Source of the DNA: Macrotrachela quadricornifera
Lineage: Eukaryota > Rotifera > Eurotatoria > Philodinida > Philodinidae
Reading direction: 5' to 3'
Length of the DNA stretch: 64,000 bases
Assembly (NCBI GenBank): GCA_022393335.1
Contig: JAJEKB010020944.1
Location: 235,583 to 299,582, forward strand
Shown here: positions 21,926-33,891 of the stretch, piece by piece
Position numbering within the stretch: position 1 is the stretch's first letter
Layout of the letters: the number at the start of each line of letters is the position of its first letter
Notes under the pieces: generated by a model
Databases searched by the model: none
Told to the model about the DNA's origin: nothing
Seen by the model: the letters and a program-made list of their open reading frames with translations, nothing else
Position numbers and translations under genes: made by a program

Positions 21926-23797
21926 TATATTTAAATACGTTTTTGTCAGTACATTTATCATTAGAAAAAGATGCGTTGTGCATAAAGGAGGTGTAAGTGT
22001 TCTTTTTTAACCCCTATCTTTACGAGAAAAACACAATTTTACTGTATCATTTAGACGTTCCGCTTTGCCGAATGCAAAATAATATCATAGAAGATAAAGT
22101 TATTCTGACCAACTATTTCTATCGCTACAATACTAAAAAAACTGCTTAAGTCAAAATATAAAGCTCATCTATTGGAAATATTCATAGATATTTCTGGATG
22201 ATAAACGCTACATATAGTACGAAAGGTTTCTACATGGTTAACATTTCGGTAAACTGAAAATAACAAAGAAAAATAACCTTTCATGAACTGTTTTTATTGA
22301 ACGAAACTTCTTTTTGCGTTATCTATTGTTATTTTATTTTGTTTTATGCAAAATAAATAGTTGTACTTGTTTTTTATCGCTTCACCAAACATCTTTTTAA
22401 CCTTTATTTACGTGACTGCTGCCATCATTACTTTCACCCATCCTCATTCCATCAACTATCACATATGTCCAAATACAAATTCCCAATAAAATTCATATAA
22501 TCCAAAAAGTTTTTTATAGGATTACTAGCAAAATCTACTAAAATGATACCTATAGATAAAAAAATCTGTACTGATAAATGAGAAAGAGATTTTGACAATC
22601 AAATGCTCTTGAAATCAAAGATAGGATTTTAGATGAATTTTAAAGTTTTCTTCTGCTATAATAGTTTTCATAAATATGCAAAGAAATTACCTGATAAAAG
22701 AATTTTTATTTTACATATTTTTTGGACATTTATTTGAGTAACATTTCCTTGTTTTGAAAAACTAATCGATCAAAGAGTTTGTCATCAAAAGCGATATGAT
22801 TTGCGATCAGTCTATCGATTCACCCATTTATAATCAATTTTTTACTTAAAACTGAATATACTTTTTGACAACAAGCTTCTTAGCCAATTATAATTACAAA
22901 CCGTCATTTTTTTAATTAAAAGCTATTTTTACAGTAAGAATTATGTTTTCACAATTCTCTATGGTATAATTGCTGTTATAAATACATTTAAGTTTTTCTT
23001 CAATATGTCCCTCTGACAATGAATGGTTGCAGTGAATATTTTTATCATATCATCTAGATAAAAGTACATTTTTAGAAGATAATGATTTTCTTTCTGATAT
23101 TCGAAATTCTTCATCACATCGTACTATATATTTATGTTTGTTCATAAATTTATTTACTAAGAAATGATCCGAGTGTAATGAAGACACTCTAAATTAATCC
23201 AAAGAAAAGAAATTTGCATTTCGTCATTATTTCTTTAGCTTTTCTTTGAAATTTCTGATGTTTATACAAGTGATTATTTACTGAATAATTAAACAGAATG
23301 GTCTCAAAGTTACCTATCAGTATTTGATTGCGAATAACTTTAGATGGAAACAAGATAGAAAGCTGTAGTTTTCGTTATGGAAAAGAGGATGTGCTATTCC
23401 ATAGTTCCATGTATTATTCAACAATGTCGATTGTTGATCTGATAATTAGTCAATAGTTTTTGATTATATACTGATTGATCTATTAAGGTAACATAGAAGT
23501 TCAATGTTACCAAATGTCTCGAATTAGTGTATTTATCATGTACACTTTCATTCTACAACTTCATCTATTTTCTACTTCCACTAAGAGTTGCAAGTGTCAC
23601 ACTAGGTGGTGAAAGTGCGTCTGTGATTCACAAGTATACAATCCTAGCGATCGTTTTAGATTGAACTTGTACGGTATCTGCATAGATCTTCCAGTATATT
23701 ACTGAAGATTATTGACTGATTACTGAATCAATAAACAACATTATTGAATAATACATGGAACTATGCAATAATATATCCTCTATTCTACAAGTATTTA
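21926..23797. other. AT-rich intergenic region
   Basis: About 1.9 kb with no open frame of interest, no RNA gene and no clear repeat. I see nothing to annotate. Confidence 0.4.
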
Positions 23798-24759
23798 CAG
23801 GTGTTTGCAAAAAAACTTGCACAAAATTAATTTTTTCATTAAAACTGTTTCTCTATTATTATAAGTAACAACAAAAGTCGTTTTTTGAGAGCTAAACCCT
23901 CGACAGATATACTGCACACTGTATATATATTGAAGTGTAATTTCTTCCCTTTTCGATACATATTTATTCAATTATGCCATCCATCAGTAGTTTAAAAAAT
24001 CATCAAATTTCAATATTACGTTTTTGGAGCAAGAGCATACGATCTGTTCCTCATAATCATTGTGAAACAAACATCTTACTGAGGATTATCTATTACAATA
24101 TTGATAAATTAAAACAAACAGATTCACTTAAACATCGAGATGGAGATGATCGACCACAGATCCTTGATGGAATAAAAAGACATTTGTTGATGGAAATATA
24201 CCACGGTTATTAGACTGGCCATCTGATAGTCTGGATGCAAATCCAATCGAGAACATATGACCGATAGTGAAACACAAAGTAGAAAAAAGAAAACCTGTAA
24301 ATGTTGATGAGTTCGAACTAATTTTAGCTGAACAATTTAGAAATATTAATATTAATGTTGTAAAAATTTGTTAGATATCTATAAAAAACGATGGTTATCT
24401 CTTATTGATGGTAAAGGTGAACAAATAAAATATTGAACTATGATGATATTCGATGTAACTCGTTTTAGGCTATCAACTCCGATATGAAACCTTTGAAGGG
24501 GGTTCCTATTTGATCAACATTTTTCAGGTGAAAAAGTTAAAAATGTTGAAATTTCGATGATAGTTATTTTTCTTGCATTCAAGAAAAAGATACGTTTGTC
24601 TTATTTTTCTCCTACGAGTGAACAAATAGAATATCAAATTATGGTGTCGTGTAGTACTGCTCGTGGGCTATCCATCATAGTATAAAACAATTTAAAAAAA
24701 ACTTATAAAGAAGATGATATCTGTAGAAGAAGTTCTGCAAGTTTTTTTGCAAACATCTG
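23798..24759 (+). mobile_element. Internally deleted Tc1/mariner-like element
   Basis: The terminal inverted repeats are CAGGTGTTTGCAAAAAAACT and, at the right end in reverse complement, CAGATGTTTGCAAAAAAACT. The left flank is TA and the right flank TG, so the TA duplication is probably mutated on one side. Transposase remains are readable on the plus strand. First comes a helix-turn-helix-like segment (YNIDKLKQTDSLKHRDGDDR, about 24,090-24,152). Shortly after comes the C-terminal catalytic signature, LDWPSDSLDANPIEN, the counterpart of WPxxSPDLNPIEN in Tc1 transposases. It is followed by a stop and by further coding-like text to about 24,436. The central catalytic part is missing, so the element cannot make transposase. 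A 307-bp relative lies at 32,071. Confidence 0.85.
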
Positions 24760-24769
24760 TGAGAATGAG

Positions 24770-26010
24770 TGTCTGAGAAGATCAAACAATAACAATCGAA
24801 TGGTTTCTCAGAAGTGGTTAGTTTGTTGATGTGTTACAGAGAGCGATGAGTTATGTATATCCTAAACTTATCAGCTCAATCGGATATATTTCTGGAGAGT
24901 AGCCAAAAGATCGTTCGACTGGTTTGATACAAGAAAAACTAAACACTGTGAAACTTTTACTATAGATAAAGTTTGCCAAGCTCTATGATCTGTAATAATC
25001 AGCTTCTTAGTCTGAAACCAACAACAATCCTTTTAATGATCTTAAAGTTTTTCTTCATTTGGTAGCAAAATCAGTTGAAGTGATGAAAAATCCGTTCAGT
25101 TTTAGTAGATTTCAATATAATGGTTCAATTTATGTTCAAAAAAAGATTACAAATTAGAATTCAGCATCGAAAACTATATCATATCGTATGTGTTGAGGAA
25201 AAACGTTTTCGTGAACTATACATAGTTTGATGAAGTTTTCATATTGACTCAGAATATAATATATCTAAAAAGTGTGCAAAATGAATGTAATTGATATTCG
25301 ACAGTTTCGGTAGAACAAGTGAATTTCTCAATTCAAATACTGGATTGTCACTCATTCGAGCATTTAATGTTTTCCTTAGCAAAATAGTAATCGAAATGAG
25401 ATAAAGATTACATATTCCTGAGCCACTTATCGAGCTCTATCAAATCACATATAAATGAATGAGAAAAAAATGCATTACAATTTTACATTTATAAAACTTC
25501 ACCAACGACAGCTAGAAAAGGATATTGATCAACAAATAGCCTATTATTGATTTTAGACCAGGAAGCTGATTATCACAGGCCATAGAGCTTAACAAGTTCT
25601 ATCTATGTTAAAAGTTTTAGAATGCTTAGTTCTTGTTGCATCAAACCATTCGAACGACATTTCGGTCACTGTCATGGGAAAAATTGAGAAAACCATATAG
25701 ATATATCTATTCTTGTATGAGATCATATTATTCATGTATTCGATAGAAACTTATGAATGTTTACTCTCGATTGCATAAGTGATCCATAATTATGCCTAAA
25801 AACACTATCAGTTGAGATTCTCTTGTCTCGAAATAGAAAAGTCACTCTATTTAAAAACTTCTATAACTTTTTAAAAGATTATTAAATAAATTTGAATCAG
25901 AAAAAAACCGATGCATATTTTGAGCATTTCTCTTCAGAAATGTATCCGATTGAGCTGATAATTTTGGAAAATGCATAACTCATCGTCCTCTACAATATAT
26001 CAAGAAAAGC
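24770..26010. repeat. Foldback element related to the hairpin at 12.3-14.2 kb
   Basis: GCGATGAGTTATGTATATCC then CAGCTCAATCGGATATATTTCTG (24,842-24,895) is found inverted at about 25,935-25,995. CGTTCGACTGGTTTGATACAAG through the segment CCAAGCTCTATGATCTG (24,912-24,993) is found inverted at about 25,578-25,660. The same strings occur in the left part of the 12.35-kb hairpin (GAGTTGTG, CAGCTCAATCGGATAAAC, AGAGCTTGTCATGCTCTATC). No open frame of interest. Ends not resolved. Confidence 0.6.
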
Positions 26011-26042
26011 AGCTAAATTTGAGATATCATTCTATCCTTTAT

Positions 26043-26343
26043 GACCGCCAAAGTTGAATGGTTACGTTGCTTGGCACGCACCCACCAGGTACTGTGTTCA
26101 AACCTCAGTAGTATCATCTATGAAATGACTCTGAACAAGTCACTGACGGCTAAGTTAGCTTAAAATGATTCATTCCATATGAGTCATTCATGCTGACTAT
26201 ACCCTTAGTCAGTATGTTGGACGGAGGGTGAGGGTGCAAATACCGCCGTCTGTAAAAAGAAAAGGTGATAGAATACGGCTGGATGCGGAAAAATTAGGAA
26301 TAATAACCGCGGCCGGCCCCTACGGGTGGTAAACCTATGGAAC

Positions 26344-26379
<36 letters not shown>
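26043..26379 (+). mobile_element. tRNA-derived SINE with ATT tail and target duplication
   Basis: The head resembles a tRNA with internal RNA polymerase III promoter boxes: an A-box-like AAGTTGAATGGTTA at 26,051-26,064 and a B-box-like GTTCAAACC at 26,096-26,104, about 40 bp apart. A GC-richer unrelated body follows (GGCCGGCCCCTACGGG). The tail is a run of about 12 ATT units (26,345-26,380). The flanks carry ATTCTATCCTTTAT (26,029-26,042) and ATTCTATCGTTTAT (26,380-26,393), a 14-bp target duplication with one mismatch. It would be moved by a LINE that recognises such a tail; none is in this window. Confidence 0.82.
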
Positions 26380-26383
<4 letters not shown>

Positions 26384-26393
26384 TATCGTTTAT

Positions 26394-26659
26394 CGCTGAT
26401 ACTCTCAGATACTCACTCTTAAAAAACAATTGCTAAGATTAGGTGACAGCATCAATTAACAGTGTAGTCAAACAGACAAAATTTAGAAAACTTATTATTT
26501 ATTTGAATCATTTATCTAGCATTTAGAAAGCTAACTAGATTTTCTTTATGCTAATAGAAAACGAGGGATATTGCTTTGTTCTTTTTCTAAATTTGTTATA
26601 TTGATAAAAAGTAAAATACATTTGACTAATTGATAAGTGTTACTGTTTTGCTCGCTCTG
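26394..26659. other. Spacer, nothing recognised
   Basis: AT-rich spacer between the SINE and the GCCGAAA repeat region. Confidence 0.3.
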
Positions 26660-27115
26660 TCGGTTGTATTCGTCATCGCCGAAGGGAGAGATCGCCGAAA
26701 ATTGGGCTGAAACAAACATAACCGAAACGAAAGATTGCTGAAAGGAAGATCATCGAAATAGAAATAGTCGACATAGAGATTATCGAAATAAATATCGCTG
26801 AACTTTCCCTAATTAAATATATGTGTGATGCTCTTGTTAGCAACTATTTCTTCAGCGATCACCGTGACCGGTATCCTCAGTATCTCCATATGAATCTATA
26901 TATACAAACAGAGAAAATATGTTACTAGTGAAGATGACAGATGTAAGTTTTGATGTCATGCATATGAACGAAAATGTATATCGCCGATGATTGGTTGGTC
27001 GAAAGTGATATAGTCGAAATATAGACTGACGAAAGTAATATGGCCGAGAGTATACATGATCGAAATGCAAATCACCGAAAATCGGTGTTCTGCATTTCGG
27101 CGATCAGGATTCATA
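26660..27115. repeat. Inverted arrays of a degenerate ATCGCCGAAA motif
   Basis: Two blocks flank a unique core. At 26,670-26,800 GCCGAAA-like words recur about every 16-20 bases. At 26,980-27,115 CGAAAnnnATATnGnC words recur and end with the inverse form CATTTCGGCGATCAGG. The outer CATCGCCGAA (about 26,675) and TTTCGGCGATCAGG (about 27,094) form an inverted pair. It resembles the other elements here with simple-repeat arms, but no target duplication could be fixed. Confidence 0.5.
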
Positions 27116-28832
27116 TCGTTCTGTCCACTCAGTTTCTACTGTTTAGCAGTGTCAATACATGAATGCAGTTGAACTTAGTTTTTTTTTCAAAATTTATAAT
27201 AAACGCTGATTTCTTTCTTTTTTTTATTTAGAACAGTCACAAATAATCACAACAAAAGGCAACCCAGCGTATTCTTATAAAAAAATTGATGGAGAACATG
27301 TATTCATCTTTTGATCTTTAAAGTATTTTTTAGCTCGACATCTTTATTTTGAAAAGAACTGAATAAATAAATAGAATTATTGTTTAGATTATTCATTTGC
27401 TGTATGATTTTTATTCACTTGAGTGAGAAAAACAAACTTATGACTAAGAGGCCAAATTAAAAGAATGAACATTAAAGGCCATTAGGACCATTCATTTTTT
27501 ATACATACTCAATTAAGCTGCAAATTTGTGACCTCTGTCGCAAATGGGCAACATACAAAAACAAAATCGTGCTAAATATTATTCTCTTATCATGATCGTC
27601 GAATGATTAATTAATCAGAAAACTTTAATTAAGAGTTGATATAACTTTTGAGTACAATATTTGTGCAAAATGTTGTAATTATTCAACAAGTCTGTACTAG
27701 TTCGTAAATTAATTAGTTTAAGTTTTTTACTCGAAAGTCAATAAGATAACTGGTCTAAATCTTGGCAATTGCCGTTGTTATCAATCATTGACTGCATATT
27801 TTCAAAATCTCATATCATTTCGAAAGCTTCACTGTCGAATTATAACAATATATGAACTAAACCATGATGAAAATGATTCAACTGTTGTGTAATATTTCTT
27901 CAGTTTATATAGATAAAAACTCTACTTCATTCATATTACAAGAGATGAATAGATCAATTGGTAATGAAATATTCATTTTCTATGTCATCTTGATGTAATG
28001 TTCGAATTAATGTCTTTTTTCAGGGTAAATAAAAATGTGAACAGAGGTATTGGCGAATAATTACTCACTTATTACGTGATTTATATCATCTAACTAATTC
28101 ATAAGCTTTGCTTTGAAATGACCAAATACACAAATAAATCTTTCCTCACGAATGTTTATGCCTAATACGACTCTTGGTTGTCTAATCAAGTTGCAGTTTG
28201 TCTTCTAAAATGAGTAAAAGGAGTGAATAAAAGAATGACGGTAATAAGAATTATTCATTGAACTCGGAGTTTTTGGCCGATCTGTTATTTTCGAACTTTC
28301 CGCTATTTTAATTCAAAAAAAGTGAAAAGGGCTATAAGAAATACGGTAGTCAGATATACTGTGATCTTTTATTATCCCATTTGTCTGATAACTTGCTCAT
28401 GAACAGATAAAGGAAAGTGAATAAAACTTGGTTTTTATTTATTCATTCTTCCGCTCACTTTACTATTAGCAAAATAATCTTGATTTTAACTTTCTTGTAA
28501 GCAAATTCAATGAATCGCGATATTATCAAAATTATTCTTTTACTATATTCTTTATGATCATTTAGATAAATCAATGCCAATGATTCAAAATCATGAAAAA
28601 GATTGATATAAGTATACCAAACTTTGAGTTTATTTATCGTGTAATGTTCAATCGAACTATCAAAGCAAACATTATTTCCGGTCAATAAAAATATTGAAGC
28701 CAGTCTGCGTTGTATCTGTTCACTTGATATATGAACTCTAATTAATTTATGAATTACGAATCTTCAATTTAAATGAGAATACAAATGAATTCAAAAGTCA
28801 TAGAAATTATCTGTATATCATGTCGTTTGCTA
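27116..28832. other. AT-rich intergenic region
   Basis: About 1.7 kb without a supported gene. The minus-strand frame at 28,455-28,685 (TGNNVCFDSSIEHYTINKLK) is not recognisable. It could be a relic exon beyond the tandem-repeat tract, but nothing ties it there. Confidence 0.35.
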
Positions 28833-31585
28833 CTAGCAAATAAAACCAACATCTTTTCTTTTATGTGAATGAAATAAATGTCGTAAACCTTGCTCATAAT
28901 TGTCATTTGTGACACAAACATTGATCATATGATACTTCAACTTTATAGCATCAATATAAGCATAAAAGATGAATATTATCATGCTAGATGTATTTCCGAG
29001 CAGCCCAACAGCACATGTATTTAGTGACCTGACCAACTCGCAGGCTTTGTTTCTATGTGAGCAAAACGGATGAATCGAATACTTATGAGAAAGATTGATT
29101 TATCCTATGACGTTCGCTAAGGTGATCAACTCGCAAGCTTTGCATCCCAGTGCGCAAAATAGATGAACAGAATTTTGTTTAGAAATATTGATTTGTCCTG
29201 TAATGTTCAACTAGGTGACCAACTCACAAGCTATACTTCCAAGTGAGCAAAAGGGATGAACAGAATCTTGGTTAGAAATATTGATTTGTCCTGTAATGTT
29301 CGACTAGGTGACCAACTCACAAGCTTTCCTTCCAAATGAGCAAAAGGGATGAACAGAATCTTGTTTAGAAATACTGATGTTCCATGTACTGCTTGATGAG
29401 GTGACCAACTTACAAGCTTTGCTTTTAAATCAACAAAACAGATGAACAGAATAGTGGTGAGAAATATTGATCTGCCTTGTAATGTTCGATTAGGTAATAA
29501 ACTCACACGCTTTGCTTCCAAGTCAGCAAAAGAGATGAACAGAATACTTATGAAAAATTTTGATTTGCCATGTGATGTTTGACGAGGTGGCTAATTCGCA
29601 AGCTTTGTTTCCAAGTGAGGAAAATAGATGAACAGAATATTTGTGAAAAATATTAAATTGCCATGTGATGTTTGATAAGATGGTCAACTCGCAAGCTTTG
29701 TTTTCAAGTGAGCAGAAGAGATCAACAGAATACTTATGACAAATATTGATTTACCCTGTGATGTTGCATGGGGCGACCAGCTTGCAAGCTTTGCTTCCAA
29801 GTGAGCAAAAGAGATCAATAGAATATTTATTAGAAATATTGATTTTCCCAGTGATGTTCGATAAGGTGGCCCACTCGCAAGCTTTACTTTCAAGTGAGCA
29901 AAAGAGATCAACAGAATAATATTGAGAAATATCGATTTGCCTTGTAATGTTAGATGAAATGACCAACTCACAAGCTTTGCTTCTAAGTCAGAAAAAGAGA
30001 TGAACAGAATAGTGGTGAGAAATATTAATTTGCCGTGTGATATTCAATGAGTTGACCAACTCGTAAGCTTTGTTTCCAAGTGAGCAAAAGAGATGAACAC
30101 AATAGTGATGAGAAATATTGATTTGCTCTGTGATATTCGATGAGTTGACGAACTCACAAGCTTTCCTTCCAAGTGAGCAAAAAAGATCAACAGAATACTT
30201 ATGAAAAATATTGATTTTCCCAGTGATGTTCAATGAGGTGACCAACTCGCAAGCTTTACTTCCAACCGAGTAAAAGAGATGAATAAAATACTTATGAGAA
30301 ATATTGATTTACCGTGTGATGTTTGATATTGTGGCCAACGCGCAGGCTTTTCTTTCAAGTAAGTAAAAGAGATAAATAAAATAGTTATGAGAAATATTCA
30401 TTAACTATTTGGTGTTTGATTAGCTGAACTTCTAGTAAATTGTAATTTTTGTTGTGTAAAAAAGTTGAGTAAAAATATTACCAAAAATTCATTTACTTAC
30501 CATGTAATGTTCGATGAGGTAGCCAACTCGCAAGCTTTGCTTCCAAGTGAGCAAAAGAAATGAACAGAATAATACTGAGAAATATTGATTTGCCACGTGA
30601 AGTTCGATTAAGTGACCAACTCGTAAGCTTTGCTTCCTAGTGAGGGAAAGAGATGAACAGAGTCTTCTTTAGAAATATTGATTTGCCATATGATGTTTGA
30701 TGAGGTGACCAAGTCACGAGATTTGCTTCCAAGTGAGGAAAAGAGATGAACAGAATATTTATGAGAAATATTGATTTTTCACGTGATGTTCAATGAGGTG
30801 ACCAACTTACAAGCTTTGCTTCCAGATGAGGAAAATTGATGAGTAGAATAATAATAAGAAGGATTGATTTCCCATATGCTGTTCGATGATGTGTCTAACT
30901 TACAAGTTTTGCTTTGAAGTGAGCAAAAGAGATGAACAGAATGCTTATGAGAAATATTTATCTGCTCTGTGATGTTCAATGAGGTAACCAACTTACATGT
31001 TCTGTTTCCAAGTGAGCAAAAGAGATCAACAGAATAATATTGAGAAATATTGGTTTGCCATGTGCTGCTCGATGAGATGACGAACTCGCAAGCTTTGCTT
31101 CCAAGTTAGTAAAATGGATGAAGAGAGTAGTGGTGAGAGATATTGATTCGTTACGTGGTATTCGATGAGGTAACCAAGTTACAAGCTTTGATTGCAAGTC
31201 AGCAAAAGAGATGAACAGAAGAGTGGTGAGAAATATTAAGTTGCTCTGTGATGTCCGATGAAGTGATCAACTCGCAAACTTTGCTCCCGAATGAACAACA
31301 GATATAAACATTACTTTCGTTCAAGACGTTTGTTGGTAATGCTATGCTAGTTTTTGAGAACAACTTCGTAGCTATGCGCAAATGTCGATAGCATCTGGGA
31401 ACGGACTGTTCTATGTGAGTGTGACGACAATCGTTCGTAATACTGAGAACTCTAATTTTAAGCTTGTGTTTGTAATTGCTTTGTGATAATTCATAGCTGT
31501 CAGTGTTAATGGAATAAAAAAAGAATTTTGAAAGTTTATCGTGTATGCTAATTTTTGGAAGACCTATACTATTGAAGGAATACAC
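28833..31585 (-). repeat. 93-bp tandem repeat tract, possibly the relic of a 31-residue repeat protein
   Basis: About 25 copies of a 93-bp unit run from about 29,030 to 31,300. The anchor word AACTCRCAAGCTTTG falls at 29,035, 29,128, 29,221, 29,314, 29,407 and 29,500, and at the same step through 31,270, with one weak unit near 30,430 and a 3-bp shift after it. 93 is a multiple of three, so one minus-strand frame stays readable over many units, with a 31-residue pattern such as LNITEQINISH, then SVHLFCSLGSKACEL. An ATG at 31,585 opens a frame of about 90 unique residues that runs into the first unit and stops at a TCA-to-TGA change. Past the last unit the frame continues uniquely to 28,833. 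Several units carry TGA or TAA, so it is not a working gene as assembled. A simple minisatellite is the alternative. Confidence 0.7.
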
Positions 31586-32070
31586 CTGTGAAATATTTGT
31601 GGTTAAGAATGAAATCTGTCGTATGAAATCTCATGTATCGATAGTAGGATAAAACATGTTACATGTATCATACTTTGTGCAGGGAGAGCTTATAGTGAAA
31701 GATTTCGCCCAGCAGACGTTTGACATACTCTTGTGCGAAATATTCGACCCATATGTAAAATATGATTTGAGTCTATTATTTTTGGACGCTTGTATATTTT
31801 TTTTTAATTAAGAAAAAATCCAAGTTTTTAATTTAATTTGAATTAGTAATAGTTATCCTTGGAAATGAAGTTGATGAAATCTGAAGAAGTAGTTGTCTCG
31901 AGACGACTTGCTGTAGATTGCGTTACTTAGAAACAGGGCATTCTTGATTATGTGGCAACCTCGCAGCATGTCAATCAGATAATTTATGTTTGCTAGACTC
32001 TTCCTTACCGGAAAGAGATTATAACACTAAATGTGTTGTCAACCACTTTTTCAAAATCAATAGTGATATA
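31586..32070. other. Intergenic, nothing recognised
   Basis: AT-rich sequence between the tandem-repeat tract and a mariner-type MITE. No gene seen. Confidence 0.35.
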
Positions 32071-32377
32071 CAGATGTTTGCAAAAAAACCTGGAAACATT
32101 GTTCCACATATATCACCTTCTATATAAGTGCTCTTCGAATTGTTTTATATACTGCTGAATAGCCTGCGACGAGCACTATACAACAGTATAAATTAATATT
32201 TTATTTATTTACTTCTAAGAGTATCGAAAAGGAAAGAAATCGTACTTCTATATAGACAACGTGTAGTATATGCATCGAGGGTTTAGTCCTTAAGAAATAA
32301 CTTTTGTACTTACTTATAATAGTAGAGAAAAAGATGTAAGAAAAAAAAAATTTTCCAAGTTTTCTTGAAAATAGCTG
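32071..32377. mobile_element. Tc1/mariner-type MITE, 307 bp
   Basis: The left end CAGATGTTTGCAAAAAAACC follows TA (32,069-32,070). The right end, reversed, is CAGCTATTTTCAAGAAAACT and is followed by TA (32,378-32,379). The subterminal text matches the 962-bp element at 23,798: CGACGAGCACTATAC resembles its right part, and the inverse of its GAGAGCTAAACCCTCGA with TCTCTATTATTATAAGTAA is present at about 32,275-32,335. It is a shorter deletion derivative of the same family with no coding sequence left. Confidence 0.82.
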
Positions 32378-32592
32378 TAAAATACTTTTGTGATTTTATT
32401 AAACGTTATTATCGCGAACATACATCTACTCCTATTCTTTCGAATCGAAAAGTTCAACTCATCTTATTAATTTAAAGTTCAAGGTCAAAATCAACTTTTT
32501 AGCCGAAAATTGAATTCAATTCAGAATTATTATCTAAGACAGAAGAAGATGAATAACTACTTGTTTCTCGTTCTCGTAAACAATCGCAAAAG

Positions 32593-32743
32593 TAGTGGCG
32601 TAACCAAGGGGGGGCTCAGCCCCCTCTACCAAAGTTTTGAAGTTATGACAAATTTGGATTTTAGCCCCCCCCCCCCCCCTTAGAAAAGGGTTAAAAGACG
32701 TCGAGCCCCCCCCTCGTACGAATTTTTTCTGGTCACGCCACTA
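32593..32743. mobile_element. 151-bp hAT-type MITE with perfect 8-bp duplication
   Basis: The terminal inverted repeats TAGTGGCGTAACC and GGTCACGCCACTA are flanked by CGCAAAAG on both sides (32,585-32,592 and 32,744-32,751). The interior contains G and C runs, including a run of about 17 C, and pairs with itself as a hairpin. The size, the ends and the 8-bp duplication fit a hAT MITE. The perfect duplication suggests recent insertion. Confidence 0.9.
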
Positions 32744-32751
32744 CGCAAAAG

Positions 32752-33346
32752 ATGATCTAAAACATAAATTAACATGAATCAAATTGGCTACAATTTATTT
32801 GCTAAGTAAAACTAATAAAATGCTAAGTTGATCTTTGTCAAGTAAAAGTCGTGTTTGTTCAATAAATAAACTGGCTGCTAAGTGAAAATATTGAACGGTT
32901 AGTGGTTTTATAGTTTCTCAATAATAAAATTATTTGCTAGGTTAGATAATTAATATCTAAGTGCATTTTATTTTCCCAAGTTAATAAATTCAAATCAAAG
33001 TTATAAAACAAAATCGCTAAGCAAAAATGACTGTTACGAAATAATTTCTAATAAAGACTAAATATGAATATCTAAGATAGAATCCAGTTTTAATAAATAC
33101 ATACAAATAAATAAATAAATGAAAACATAAATTTTGTAATTTGAATAAAATGATTTAAATCAATGATTGCAATAAGAAGATGGCTTGACCACGTAAAGTG
33201 ACACTACGCTGATCAAGTTTTGAAAATTTTTTTTTTCGAGTTGAGTTGATTTGAATAGATCCCAACATGCAGTTTTTAACACTGATTACGAATCTGACAT
33301 CCATTTTGTAGAAAAATCAAATTTTCTCATCGGAGAATACATCCTA
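32752..33346. other. AT-rich spacer
   Basis: No gene. The word GCTAAGT and variants (GCTAAGTAAA, GCTAAGTTGA, GCTAAGTGAA, GCTAGGTTAG, GCTAAGCAAA) recur irregularly between about 32,800 and 33,025, but not as a clean tandem array. Confidence 0.35.
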
Positions 33347-33891
33347 TTCCGTGATGTTGAACATTAGCGAAATCAGTTCCGCCTAGGATCTAGTTCCATC
33401 CGGTTCCGGAAACAGAAATTAACATAATATGATTCAATTCCGGCATCAGACAGAATTCCTGGGAATTCCGTCTGATTCCGGAATCACATATACATCAGCC
33501 TTTCGGTGATGGTGCGGAGTTATCATAGTGAACGGATTCGGAATTGAATTTTCGGAACCGGATTCACCCGGAATCAGATGGAATTCCTAGGAATTTCTTC
33601 CGATTCCGGCATTGATGGAACTAGTACCCATTCCGGAATCGTTCACCGGAATCGCTTGTCGTCTTCACCCTCATGTTTGCTATTGTAGTTGCAGATTAAC
33701 CATCAACACAATTGAGTGATTCCGGATCCAGTTCCAGACGGAATTACAAGGAATTCCTTCCAATTCCGGCATTGATCGAACTAGTACCGATTGCGGAATG
33801 GCTTCTCAGAGTTTATGTATTTCCGTAACCGATGGAATTAGTTGCCTAGGCGAAACTAATGCTCTAATGTTCAACGTCACGGAATAGGATG
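33347..33891. mobile_element. Hairpin element with GGAATTCC-rich arms
   Basis: The outer inverted repeat is ATCCTATTCCGTGATGTTGA at the left and its inverse, TCAACGTCACGGAATAGGAT, at the right. It continues through GTTCCGCCTAGG and CCTAGGCGAAAC. The arms are degenerate arrays of GGAATTCC and TTCCGGAAT words (33,385-33,480, 33,535-33,645 and 33,715-33,835). No coding sequence and no clear target duplication. The organisation matches the hAT-like elements with simple-repeat arms at 15.4 kb and 58.4 kb. Confidence 0.65.

Noticed and set aside
26090..26110. Stand-alone tRNA gene
   Set aside because: The A-box/B-box-like words lie in a SINE head with a degenerate tRNA fold, an extended body and an ATT tail.
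29030..31300. CRISPR-like array
   Set aside because: The 93-bp unit repeats head to tail without unique spacers, so it is a tandem repeat and not repeat-spacer DNA.
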